Shown here one piece after another: positions 11,040-20,728 of a stretch of DNA of 29,422 bases (within the stretch, counting starts at the first letter, position 1; every line of letters begins with the position of its first letter). Origin of the DNA: Pyronema omphalodes (taxonomy: Eukaryota > Ascomycota > Pezizomycetes > Pezizales > Pyronemataceae); the NCBI GenBank assembly GCA_024516155.1, contig JAJJXM010000155.1, positions 1-29,422 of the forward strand. Reading direction: 5' to 3'. The position numbers were made by a program, and so were the translations under genes. The notes under the pieces are model-generated. The model was not told where the DNA came from, ran no database searches, and was given only the letters and a program-made list of their open reading frames with translations.

Positions 11040-11128
11040 TGTTCACTACCTAAGCGAGGGGCATCCTGCATAGACGGGGGTATATTGCAAATTTCGTGTT
11101 TTTTCGGGGGCATCCTGCATAATTTCCG
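11040..11128 (-). repeat. Right terminal inverted repeat of the MULE
   Basis: Reverse complement of 10567-10655 with no mismatch, including both copies of the internal 15-mer, so the element carries four copies in all. Confidence 0.92.
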
Positions 11129-11137
11129 TATATATTA
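11129..11137. repeat. Right target-site duplication of the MULE
   Basis: TATATATTA, an exact direct copy of 10558-10566. The next bases outward differ on the two sides, so the duplication is 9 bp and not longer. Confidence 0.9.
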
Positions 11138-11138
11138 A

Positions 11139-12414
11139 GGCATCTCGATTAGAAGAGGTGGGACTTCGGGTCCCGGGATTGACTCTGAATTAGTAATGGA
11201 CATATTTACAATCATTTTGTATCAATTTGTATAGATAAAATTTGAGTAATGTGACTGATATCTGCCTAATAAACGTAGAATTCGAAACTTCTGGAGACGC
11301 CCACTCGTTTGTGATTAGCGATACGCGGGATAATTCGAGAAGAATATCGCCGATCTCTTATGTTCTTACAAGATTCATTTGGGCTTTCAATAACTGGTAA
11401 TATATTTCCAAACCGCACACGGGTAGCACAAAGCATCGTATTATCAAATTCCCATTCGGTATGTAGCAAAGTATATTAAGCTGTGAAATGAAACTGACGA
11501 GATGAATTGGGGTAGAAAGATAGAGGCGATGGTGTGGGAAGAAATCGTTCCGTGGTTGCGGAAGAATGGAGAGTGGAGCTTTAATGAAGTAAGCGTACTT
11601 TGTGATGAGGAACACAGTTACACGGCAAAATGTGTTGCCGTATCTATATATAACAACGCGCCGGCATCTTCAATTTTTCCTAAAACTGTCACCTTGATCT
11701 ATCCGTTTTATTGAGAAATGCCGCAATGGGTTAGGTGGACAGGCTGCAGAGTTGTTCGAGGAAGCAGAGATGCAGTTTGCCTTTCTTCTTAAATTTTTCA
11801 GAGTGATTAATCGTGAAGTTCGTCACGGCAAACTACTCGTGCCGGTGGTGCATTAGCGCGACCTTGGCACGATGACGGAAATCACCGCTTCGATACTTCG
11901 TTATGATCAGCCGTGGACATATAATAGCAACCCCTGGTTATTCTCCAAACTTGCATGCCTTCAACCCCTCGTGAATTGTAATTGTAACATTGGAATCCTC
12001 ACTTATGTACTATATATTCATAGATAGAACTTTTCACTTCACAAGCATCTTCAACGCCTCCAAACTTTCACTGTATTCGCTGTACATGATTTTCATCTTT
12101 CCTATAACGTTCTACACGACTGTACTCCAATCAGCTCGGTACGGATTAGCATTCGCATATCGATCACGCACTTTCCTTGCCCCTAGGCAACGCGAGGTTG
12201 TTGTGTTACACAGCTGCAGATACCCAGCAGCAGGAAGCGGCGGTGCGGGGTTGTTTGGGCTTATCTTCTCAGTAGAAGAGTTTTCCCTTCGCTTTAAATA
12301 TCTTTCTTTTCTTTTCATAACCTGTGTCCCCTCCGATACTTGCTATAATATTCCCCAGCTGGACCACTTAACGCAACGTTATCCTATTCATCCTCCCACA
12401 TAAGCACCACCATC
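11139..12414. other. Intergenic region and leader of the BTB gene
   Basis: Nothing coding is supported. A 70-codon open stretch at 11502-11714 (plus) has no recognised features. From about 11990 the plus strand is pyrimidine-rich and reads open to 12403, but with leader-like composition, no good ATG in a Kozak context, and hydrophobic low-complexity translation; it is taken as promoter and 5' leader of the gene at 12415. TTTAAATA occurs near 12293 and TATAATAT near 12344. Confidence 0.55.
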
Positions 12415-13585
12415 ATGGATTCGAAGGAAGACAGTCAATCCGCGCCCATAGTGCCTTCCGACAAACAAAAAGGCTTCTACATCTCAATCGCACCACAGGG
12501 TGATGTGGAACTTATACTTCAGAACTATTCGACTGAAGGCACCTACACATACACATACTGCGTCTCTTCTGAAAAGCTCTGTGTCGCATCGCCTGTCTTT
12601 CAATCTATGTTCGACCCCAGATCAAATTTTTCCGAAGCTGCTGAGCTACGGCGTGTCCGCCAGGATGGAAAAGGCTTTTGCAAGGTCAATGCAGAAAGTT
12701 GCGACCCGAATGCCCTGGCCGCTGTTTTGAAAATATTTCATGACCGCACGCAAGATTTACCCCACGACATCGAGTTTAAAGCTCTAGTGGACGTTGCCGT
12801 CATCTGCGACTACTATGATTGTGCTTCGGCTGTTAAATCCTGGGCCGAAATTTGGATGAAGCCTTGGAAGATTTATATCATTGAACCTGGATATGATAGT
12901 TGGATATTTATTGCAAAGGTTTTCAGAGATCAGGAATCATACAGCAAAATAGCTTCGCATCTGATTCTTCGCTGCGCTGTTGAGAATGGAAAATTAGTTC
13001 TTGTTGAAGACAACATATATCGATTCCGCAGAAAATTGGGAGAACACATCCCTCATGGTAAGTTCACAATCTCTTCTGCAGAATCTTTAAGCTTGGGAAC
13101 ATGATTTTGTGTTGACTTTTTGGTCAGATGAATTGATAGCACGAAGAAATGAAGCTTTTTATATTCTTCAGTCTTCGCTCCGAAGTCTTTATAGCAGATA
13201 CACCAGCATTTCGGCAACATCTCTCGTTTGCAAAGAGACCATGGACGTGGAGGAATACCGAACCATGTGTGATTACGTTGTTCTGGGTTACCTTCATTCA
13301 CGGTGTCCGCCGCTCGATAATTCCAACCCTGAATGTTTTAACCACCTCACTCTATTACAACTAAAGGAAACTATTGTTGAAGCAATTAGAAAAATGCCGG
13401 TTGATTTATTTCATCTCCGTAACCATAATTTCAATCACCTCATTTGCATGGTATTTGGGCAGTTCATTACGGATATGCAGAAAAGTCTAGACCAGGTAAC
13501 AACTTTAGAACTGCCAGATTCAGATAGACCGGGGGTTTCTTCAAGAACAAAGAAAGCCTGGGAGGTTTTCGTTCCGGTGAACTGA
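12415..13585 (+). CDS. BTB/POZ domain protein
   Basis: Two exons, 12415-13057 and 13128-13585, with a 70-bp intron (donor GTAAGT, branch TTGACT, acceptor GGTCAG); splicing is phase-consistent and yields 366 residues. The BTB fold covers about residues 27-140: a DVELIL strand, then VSSEKLCVASPVFQSMF, the usual 'L..SPVF..M' signature, then a hydrophobic CDPNALAAVLKIFH helix and a VAVICDYYDC segment. BTB domains mediate homo- and hetero-dimerisation and often recruit Cullin-3, but no Kelch, MATH or zinc-finger partner domain is visible, so the role is unknown. The remainder is helical with several Cys residues and is typical of the large, expanded fungal family of stand-alone BTB proteins. The start context is ACCATCATGGAT. 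A hydrophobic membrane segment is absent, so the protein is probably soluble. Confidence 0.85.
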
Positions 13586-16500
13586 GGAACGCCTCATGGC
13601 ATAGTAATGTTAAATAACATGCAAAGCTTTCTCCCTGCAAAAATGTTTTTCAGCCTGAGTCCGAAACTTATGATTTCTTATGGAAACAAACCTTTCGTTT
13701 TCCTGTAGTTAATTCAAATTTTTTTATATCAATAGTGCATTTTCGTCTTTCTTTTTCTGTTTTTAGTCAAGTGGTTTACAGGACTAGGGTTCATATCTTG
13801 TCTCCTAAACCTTATGCAATAAATAAATGAAGTATGTGATTGATACAGATATATATTTCATCAATCTCATCAGCCTATCCCTTCAGCTTGTATCAAATGT
13901 TCTCTCCCTCCCCATTTCCTCCTAAAACCCCGGTACACCCTGCGATGACATCTGGACCCATTGGAACATTAACTCGCCACTCAAGCGACCCCAGCCCATT
14001 CTACCGAATTCTCGGATAGCACGGGATTGACTTCACCAGAGTGTACCCGTGCTCTCGCTCTCTTAAACCACTAGAACCCACCCTTTCTCTCGTAACCCCG
14101 GATCTGGGATCTGGTTTGCTTCTAGGTTAGATCTTGGCTTAGAAGATGGGTCGGTGGACTTTTATTTAGAGTTCAGAGACTTTATTCTGCCTTTCCACTG
14201 CTCACTGAGATTGTTCAATATTCTGTATATATGAGGAAGGAAGTCTTCAGGTTTCCCCCCAAAATACTGTGTAGCCGGGGTATCGAATGAGAGTACTCAC
14301 AATAGGTGTCAGTTTAGCATTAGCTGCCGCTTAAGTAATCTCTCAACTCTGATGTATCCTAACTGTACCTGCTAAAGCCGTGTCTATTTAACTTAACAAC
14401 CACTTAAAAAAAAAGATATTCACAACCCTTTCAGACTGCCTAAACTTGCAGTAGCTTCTTTCGAACTCTCCAAATCAAAAGTTTTCCATCAATCTTCTAT
14501 GGATTATAGCGAGGGTTTATGTTATGGTATGTGGTATAACACAGATTGTTGCCAGATGTAATCATCATGAGGGTATATTGTGCTACATAGTGATCTGGTA
14601 GCGGAGATTAGCACATGCACTCGGGTACAACGTTAGGCCCAGCTTTCTGTTGTATCACTGCGTCCGACTTTCGACTTCTTATACAACTGAAGTTGCCAAG
14701 CAAACCGCCTTCTATACAATTTTTTTTTTCATTAATGTATTCAACCCTCTGGTTATGACACAGCCCTAGGGTTCTAAATACAAAGGTTGGCAGCGCGGCC
14801 TCCTGCCTGATGTCCATCATGTGTAAATCCATGTCACATCTTCCTATGCTTCAACCGTTGCCACCCGGGAGTCACTGCCCGCAATACCTCACTTTTCTTC
14901 CTCCTTTCTCTTATTTCAGGTCCTCCCCCTCCCTCTTTGGGCAATGCGTCCCCTGCATACTATGAACAAGCACCGAGTATATTTTGATGATTATCCATGC
15001 AATAAAAAAGTCAGTCATTACAGAACTCTCAATCCTTTGCCTCTTCCCATTAACCTTCCAAATTATAGTTTCTCTACTACAATATCCGAACGACATAATT
15101 GAATACACCCAATTTATCAGTCATAACTCCCAACGAATCCCTCCCTACCTATAATGATAATCACAAGCTGCAGATGGCGGTATTCGTTTCTCCCTCACTC
15201 ACCAACAAAAAAGAGATCAAAAATAACATATCAATCATATCCACCATATTTTTCATAGACTAAATGGAACTCGCGCCCTGAAACTTATCCGTTGATAGCT
15301 TTGCTATCGAGTGATGCGTCATGCTTCAGTATTTTCCTTCTGATGCGCTAGGCTTCTTCGCGAACGATTTGGAATTGAAGCACTCACCATTCCTAAGTTT
15401 TCCCTGTATTCATTCTAGATTGAATTTGCCTTTGATAAACCTCAAAGTCTTGGTCTTTGGGTCTCTAGGTCGCTTAAGGATGGAATCGTGACCGCACCCC
15501 TCGGTCCGATCGGCCGCGTAGGCGAAGCCCAAAGCCCGAGTATCTATAAGCATATCATACATACCTATCTACATCCTATCTACATATTTACCCATCCACG
15601 CCCCCTTCCCCCCCGAAATTTCTTACATTCCAATACTATCAGGATGACAATTCCAAATCCCCAATGTCCAGCAGATACATTCTTGCTGCTGGGGAACTGC
15701 ATGCAAAAACAGCATGGAGGGAAATTGGGAATGTGCTTCTATCTCCGGGGTAGGAGTTTGTGGGGTTGGGGTTATGTGTTTAGGTATGAGAGGTGTACCT
15801 TACAGACAGATAGCTCCTTGCGTCGGCTTGAGGCTATGTAGGAGCGGGTGGTGAGTGATGTACCCTGATTACCGTTCACTACACACCGTCCGCCGTGCAT
15901 CTGCTGTGGAATTGAAAGAGAAATGAAGGAGGAATTAATCAAATCGAATAGCATCAAGAAGCTTTTTATTGCCCTTGAAATGACAACGCGGGATGATGGA
16001 GTATGATGCGATTTGTCGGATGTACTCTGACCCCGTCGGTGTAGTGATTCGGCGCCGAGAATGTTCCGAGGATGGAAAGTATGCCGTGCCACTCAGAATC
16101 CTAATTTCTCCCAGTACGGTGTCGGCCCGATATCATCGACGGTTGATCATGCGCCGGCAACCCGTATTAATAATGAGCTACGATGGTAATATGGTTGGAT
16201 TTTCTACTTTATGATCTCCCCGCGATACTTTGTTTAATTAGATAGCATTTTGTTCCTTAGGAATCAAAAAGAAACTCGCCTGTACTTGAGTCATCGCGAT
16301 AATGAAGTCCCGTTTAATCCTTCCTAGCCCCTGAATGTAGAATCTAAAGAACTCCATCGAATCCTATACTCTACAGCTATATATCAAAACAAAATAAAGA
16401 ACGCGCTCAAAATTTATTCCGCGCCGTCTAGGCATGGAAACCTATATATGCAGTTTATTCTAGATGCATATGTATTTCCTCCGCCTGTCTCGGACGCATC

Positions 16501-16884
16501 CCAAGTCTCGGAAGTCACCTTTACAGTCGCTCACCCACCCTCCGATTCCAGAACCAACCCAAAAGATACCGGCGCCGTTGATATATGACTGTAGCGGCAT
16601 TCAGGGCGGACTCCAGGCGAACAACAAGGTGGACTCCAAGGTGCATCATGATGTATCAACTATTATCAATTCACAACCATCGGCAACTCCATTCATTGGC
16701 CAATTTCCATCAACCATAGTCCGTAAAACTGTCCGTAACGTGTCCAGTTATGTAATAACCCAAAATCAAACTGTATCTTTTATGTAGCATATGTAGCATA
16801 GGTGTACTCGGAGTACATACATAGGGAATCAAGATTCATCACTAACCATCATCAACACAGCCATGTCATCTGTCATCGGCAACT

Positions 16885-16900
16885 CCCATGGGCCCATGGG
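16885..16900. repeat. Perfect 16-bp palindrome
   Basis: CCCATGGGCCCATGGG equals its own reverse complement. It is made of two overlapping CCATGG sites about a GGGCCC centre. Function unknown. Confidence 0.85.
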
Positions 16901-17681
16901 TTCATCAACAACTACGGAAGGTCCCAAATCATCGATGCATCACACCAGCGCCTACATCAGGAACTAGAACTACAACTAGAACATCTACCATCCATCTACC
17001 ATCTACATAAAATCGTAGATGCATCACCAACGCCATCTGCCAGCAGCAAGATCTATCCATACAGTACATTCAGAATAACTAGTAATCCTCCACCTTGGGG
17101 TAAATGATAACTAATCCTCCGCGTTTAAGTGCGTAAGAATCTCGGATACATCACCAGTCAGAATCCATAGGTACAACCCCGTATGTACATATGTAGCATC
17201 ATATGTATGCCATCTAGCTCTAATTTAAAATCCAGCTAGCATGATCTCCATCCATGATCCTACACAAGCTATATACAACAACGAATCTTCACCTAACCTC
17301 ATCTATCAACTTCCTAATTTCTAACTGCAGCATTTGCATATACAATTCTATTCTGCATATGTAGATACATCAAATGTAATTAAACTGTACATACATAGCA
17401 GTCTCCATCGTCCATCTTCCATGGCCCATCCCATTCCCCATCCTTCATCCTTCATCTCTAACCCAAATCCAGCTCGACCACAAATAGCCAATTTTTTAGC
17501 CCAACTAGTCCCTTCTCTCCCCTAGCAGCTAGATCTAGCCGCACCTTAAAATCCCTAGCCTCGTCTTAGTCCCTATATAGTGCCCACCTTCACGATGCGA
17601 CAAATGCGGGCCAAGGGAATGCTCATTTTTCATGTGGTCCCTGAAAACCAGCAAAGAGATGTTGTTACCCCTGAAGAAAAG

Positions 17682-17729
17682 GCTGGGTCGCTGAGTTACT
17701 GGGTTGCTGGGTTGCTGGGTCGCTGGATC
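17682..17729. repeat. Six copies of an 8-bp unit (GCTGGGTT/C)
   Basis: Units run GCTGGGTC, GCTGAGTT, ACTGGGTT, GCTGGGTT, GCTGGGTC, GCTGGATC with no gaps. Non-coding minisatellite. Confidence 0.9.
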
Positions 17730-17847
17730 ACAGGGGTATTTTGAAGGATTCAGGATAAGCCATATACATACAAGAGACTAAGACAAGAGGGAAGGTGTTT
17801 ATGCGAGGTACACAGTGTTTTCATGTTGCATTCGGTGTTTGTTGAAA

Positions 17848-17883
17848 CCATCAGTTCCATCAATTCCATCAATTCCATCAATA
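17848..17883. repeat. Four copies of a 9-bp unit (CCATCAATT)
   Basis: Units are CCATCAGTT, CCATCAATT, CCATCAATT and CCATCAATA. The reverse strand reads as repeated MEL within a short frame, which is a by-product of the 9-bp period rather than a gene. Confidence 0.88.
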
Positions 17884-18325
17884 TCGACTCAATACGTATC
17901 AGCGACTGGGCAAGGACATCGTGGGGGTGTATGAGGAGGCTCCAGAGCAACACAACCCATCTCGGAACGTATCCGATGAATCTCTAACCAACTATCGATA
18001 GAGAAATACGATAGGGAGCAGAATGGAGGTGGTGACTAAACGTCATGGGGACCCAGCGCCAGCACCGCCGCTTGAAGATCTCCAAAGTGGCTGAGATATG
18101 GTGGATCATGATGGATGATTGTGGATCCCAATGTCCGCCAATCAGTTTTATCGGATATGTGCGAAAAAAAGAAGAAGGAAACCGACTATCGCATCGCTTA
18201 TTACGATTCATGATTCAAGAATTATCTCATCCGTATTCAATCATCTATAATCACAATTTCGAAAGAAAGGAGAAAAGAAAATAAATAAATAAAACTCCCA
18301 TCATCTGAATTCTGTAATTAAGTAC

Positions 18326-18358
18326 TTCCAGCGTCACCATTGTTATGGTGAACTGGAA
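18326..18358. repeat. Hairpin-forming inverted repeat
   Basis: TTCCAG and TCACCAT on the left pair with ATGGTGA and CTGGAA on the right, around a TGTT loop, with a small CG-versus-A internal bulge: 13 paired bases in 33 nt. It lies in intergenic DNA about 750 bp beyond the 3' end of the MFS gene. No run of T follows that would suggest a processed-RNA terminator. Confidence 0.7.
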
Positions 18359-18665
18359 TTATCGAACGATTCGAATTTCGAACCATCACAATCCCATAGC
18401 GCACCATAAGGTCCGTAAGGTCCGTACCATCTTACCACCACCGTTGCCAAGAGCCCATCATTAATGCCAAGAGAACGGGTGCGCCACCACCATATGGCCA
18501 TAGGAAAGACATCCGCTATGGGCTGGATGGATGTTCGAGCCAGCCACAATTTTTCGGACTGAAAATTTGCTATGATTTGTTGTGATGATAATGATGATGA
18601 AGTGGCAAGTTGACTGTAGTGGGGTAGTGTGTGGTGGGGCTCGAGTGATGTTATGTGTGAGAGGA

Positions 18666-18794
18666 GGGGGGGGGGGGGGGGCGGGGTCAGATCCGAAAAG
18701 TTGAAAAAAAGAAGCCGAAAGAAAATTTGTGAATTGCTGAAAGAGCGAAGCCGAAAAAATCGAGAAAGAAGTTGCCGAAAATGATAAGCCGAAA
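18666..18794. other. G16 homopolymer and CCGAAA motif cluster
   Basis: Sixteen consecutive G residues (18666-18681) are followed by five CCGAAA hexamers on the plus strand at 18693, 18715, 18751, 18775 and 18789, three of them inside AGCCGAAA. The surrounding sequence is purine-rich. The block lies 310 to 440 bp downstream of the MFS stop codon. Whether the hexamers bind a regulator is unknown. Confidence 0.6.
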
Positions 18795-19103
18795 CAAAGA
18801 TGGGGAAAAAAGCGAATCAAAATCACCAGCAAGAGAATTCAGGACCAAAATGTTTCTGCTTCAAACCAGGAAGCCAATTTATTCTCCCCATATATCATCT
18901 ATCATCAATTATTTTATACATAGCACTTTCCATCCCAAAACACCATCTTCTACCCCCATGGTATTTATCATTAGTCTACCCGTATATCAAAACCAGCAAC
19001 AATACGCGCATATTGAACACCTTATATCCAAAAAAAAAAATCCACTTCCTTCACTAAATAATTACATCCCTAATATTTTTATGGTATCCAATTGTTGAAG
19101 CAT

Positions 19104-20728
19104 TTAACCGCAGACAACAGGGACCATCTTCTCGGACTTCTGGTCATCGTCAATCTCCTTGCCCTCAGAGTTCTCCTCGTCGAGGTTCTCGTCAAAGAGC
19201 TTGTCAGGGTTAAGAGCGAAAGCTCCCTTGGGAACAAGGGTGGCCAAAAGGATAAGAACAGAGATGATGGTGAACTGAACACCAGCAGTCATCTTGAGTC
19301 CCTCGCGGATGTCACCACCATTCTTTCCTCCACTGCGAGCGTAGACACCGTCGAGGTAACGTCCGAGAAGAGGAGAGGTGATGGCGTAGAGAACGATGTA
19401 GACGGAGTACAAGAAAGCCATGACGGCTCCGAGGGAAGAGACGTTGCGGGAAGATCCCTCCATACGGGCAAGAGCAGCCTGAATGTAGGCAGCAAGGGAG
19501 ACATCTCCAGCAGCCCATCCGAAAGAGACGGGCAAGAAGGTGGCAGCGACCATCCATGCGTCCTTGACGGTTCCAGTGGGGGGAGTCCAGAAGGGAATGT
19601 ACCAGACAACCATGAGCACGAGAGCGTCAAGACGCAACCAGGGGATAGGAGTCTTGATGAAGTTGGTGAACAAGAAGACGAAAAGGGCTCCGAGAAGCTC
19701 TCCGAAGTTGGATCCTCCAACCATGATCTGAGCCCAGGCAGAGTGTCCGAGGTAACGCTTGGCGATCTGAGGGGCAACTCCGTTCTCGAGGTAACGGTGA
19801 GCGTACCTGGAAATTGTTAGTAACTAAGATAAGCGAGATCGGGAAAATATTGTGGAACTTACAAAGCGATAGAGTAACCGGGCAACAACCAGATGAACTT
19901 GCGGGAAGAGAAGAGAATCTTTCCTCCAGTGTAGACGGAGTCGAAGAAGAGGATGGCTCCAGAGAACACAGACTTGAAGTAAGAAGGCTTGCCCTCGAGG
20001 GAGTTGGAAACAGGCTCCTGGGTGAACTCAATGTTCAAGCACAACCACATAGCAGCAGCGGCAGTGAAGAAGATGGGAGTGATGATGAAAGAGTAGTTGT
20101 TTCCGAGACGGGGAATCAAAGCAAGAGCAGTGCAGAAGGCACCGGAGGTACCGGCAACCTCGTAGAAGATGTGAACCAGCGCATCCATTCTACGGAGCTT
20201 CTGGACATTTCCTCCAACAATATCTCTGGGAACGATACGGCGGATAAGCTCAACCATTCCGTACACGATACCGGCAACACAGTAAATCGGGATGATGGCA
20301 TCGGTGTTGTAGTCTCCGTAGTAAGTGAAGTCATCCTTTCCGTTGGCCTTGTGCCATCCCTTGGGGACAATTTTTCCACCGGTGGCAGCGTCGACAATGA
20401 GGAGAACAGCAGTGCAAAGACCGAAGAGGAAGATGGCGGAAGAGAGAACGACCTTGGTAGGGTAGCGACGGATGAGGGGAGCGATGAGGATAGATCCGAC
20501 ACACTGGAAGGCCTGGTTGAGACCAGTCAAGAGACCGATGCGCTCGAGGGTGTTGAGGGAACCGCCGAAATCGTATCTGTTGGTGGCGAGAGCAATGATG
20601 GATCCGTTGAAGGCCTCAAGACCAAACTTGTAAAGCATGATTCCGAGAATGTAAACAGTGATGTTCTTCTTCTCGGCTGGGGTGAAGATCGCCCATGAGT
20701 TGAGGACTTTGGTAACGCCGCCGGCCAT
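19104..20728 (-). CDS. Major facilitator superfamily transporter
   Basis: Integral membrane transporter of unknown substrate, 522 residues. Exons are 20728-19863 and 19806-19104 on the minus strand, separated by a 56-bp intron (donor GTAAGT, branch TTACTAAC, acceptor TTCCAG). Splicing joins LLPGYSIA to LYAHRYLENG in frame. About a dozen hydrophobic segments are visible, the first near residues 23-47. The loop GSILIAPLIRRYP (about 79-90) sits where MFS motif A is expected, and IRRIVPRDIVGG (about 162-173) starts the central part of the protein. The C terminus is an acidic, hydrophilic cytosolic tail (NLDEENSEGKEIDDDQKSEK). The start lies in an ideal context (ACAATGGCC). Codon use is strongly biased to AAG, GAG, AAC, TAC and CTC, with almost no TTA, CTA or TCA, unlike the other genes here; this implies a highly expressed gene and explains the long open frames on the opposite strand. 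Not recognisable as a sugar or drug transporter by eye. Confidence 0.88.

Larger units (their letters stand above)
10567..11128. mobile_element. Non-autonomous Mutator-like element (MULE deletion derivative)
   Basis: A 562-bp element bounded by terminal inverted repeats that are identical over 89 bp (10567-10655 and 11040-11128), with one further mismatch then CCGCC on both sides, and weaker similarity reaching inward to roughly 10765 and 10945. It is flanked by a perfect 9-bp target-site duplication TATATATTA. A 9-bp duplication plus long inverted repeats is diagnostic of the Mutator superfamily; the fungal MULE Hop has a similar build with TIRs of about 100 bp. Between the arms is the start of the transposase gene only. 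It cannot move by itself and needs a transposase supplied by a full-length relative. The perfect arms suggest recent movement or conversion between arms. Confidence 0.93.
10782..11138 (+). pseudogene. N-terminal fragment of a MULE transposase
   Basis: The start codon has a good context (AATAATGGAG) just inside the left arm. Residues 1 to about 55 resemble the N-terminal DNA-binding-type region of MuDR/MULE transposases, in particular GDDFPSFSEFKLAIHKWA followed by a basic, Lys-containing stretch (RFAKSEAQKW). From about residue 56 the frame runs into the inner end of the right inverted repeat and then through the repeat itself to a stop at 11136-11138, outside the element. The MULE catalytic domain (DDE type) and the zinc-finger or SWIM C terminus are absent, so the product is not a functional transposase. 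It could at most bind DNA. The element is an internal-deletion copy whose junction lies near 10950. Confidence 0.7.
13586..19103. other. Long gene-poor, simple-sequence-rich region
   Basis: About 5.5 kb without a supported gene. 13600-16450 is ordinary AT-rich DNA with a few short chance frames (15488-15841 and 15993-16214 plus). About 16460-17530 has an A/C-biased plus strand, which leaves it nearly free of stops in places and gives Tyr/His/Pro/Ser-rich translations that do not look like proteins. 17682-17883 holds two short minisatellites. 18326-18358 is a hairpin. 18666-18681 is a run of 16 G residues followed by a cluster of CCGAAA motifs. No RNA gene was recognised. Confidence 0.55.

Noticed and set aside
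11990..12403. Plus-strand open frame of 137 codons before the BTB gene
   Set aside because: It starts without a good ATG in a pyrimidine-rich leader and stops just before the BTB start; best read as 5' leader.
15875..15900. Resemblance to the conserved ACACACCG segment of small-subunit rRNA
   Set aside because: The match is very short and the neighbouring conserved rRNA blocks are missing.
19092..19820. Long plus-strand open frame (242 codons) opposite the MFS gene
   Set aside because: It mirrors exon 2 of the transporter; it is open only because the sense gene avoids codons whose complements are stops, and its composition (Val, Ser, Gly, Glu) is a shadow.
19814..20698. Plus-strand open frame of 294 codons opposite MFS exon 1
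   Set aside because: Same cause; it also spans the intron and has no domain.
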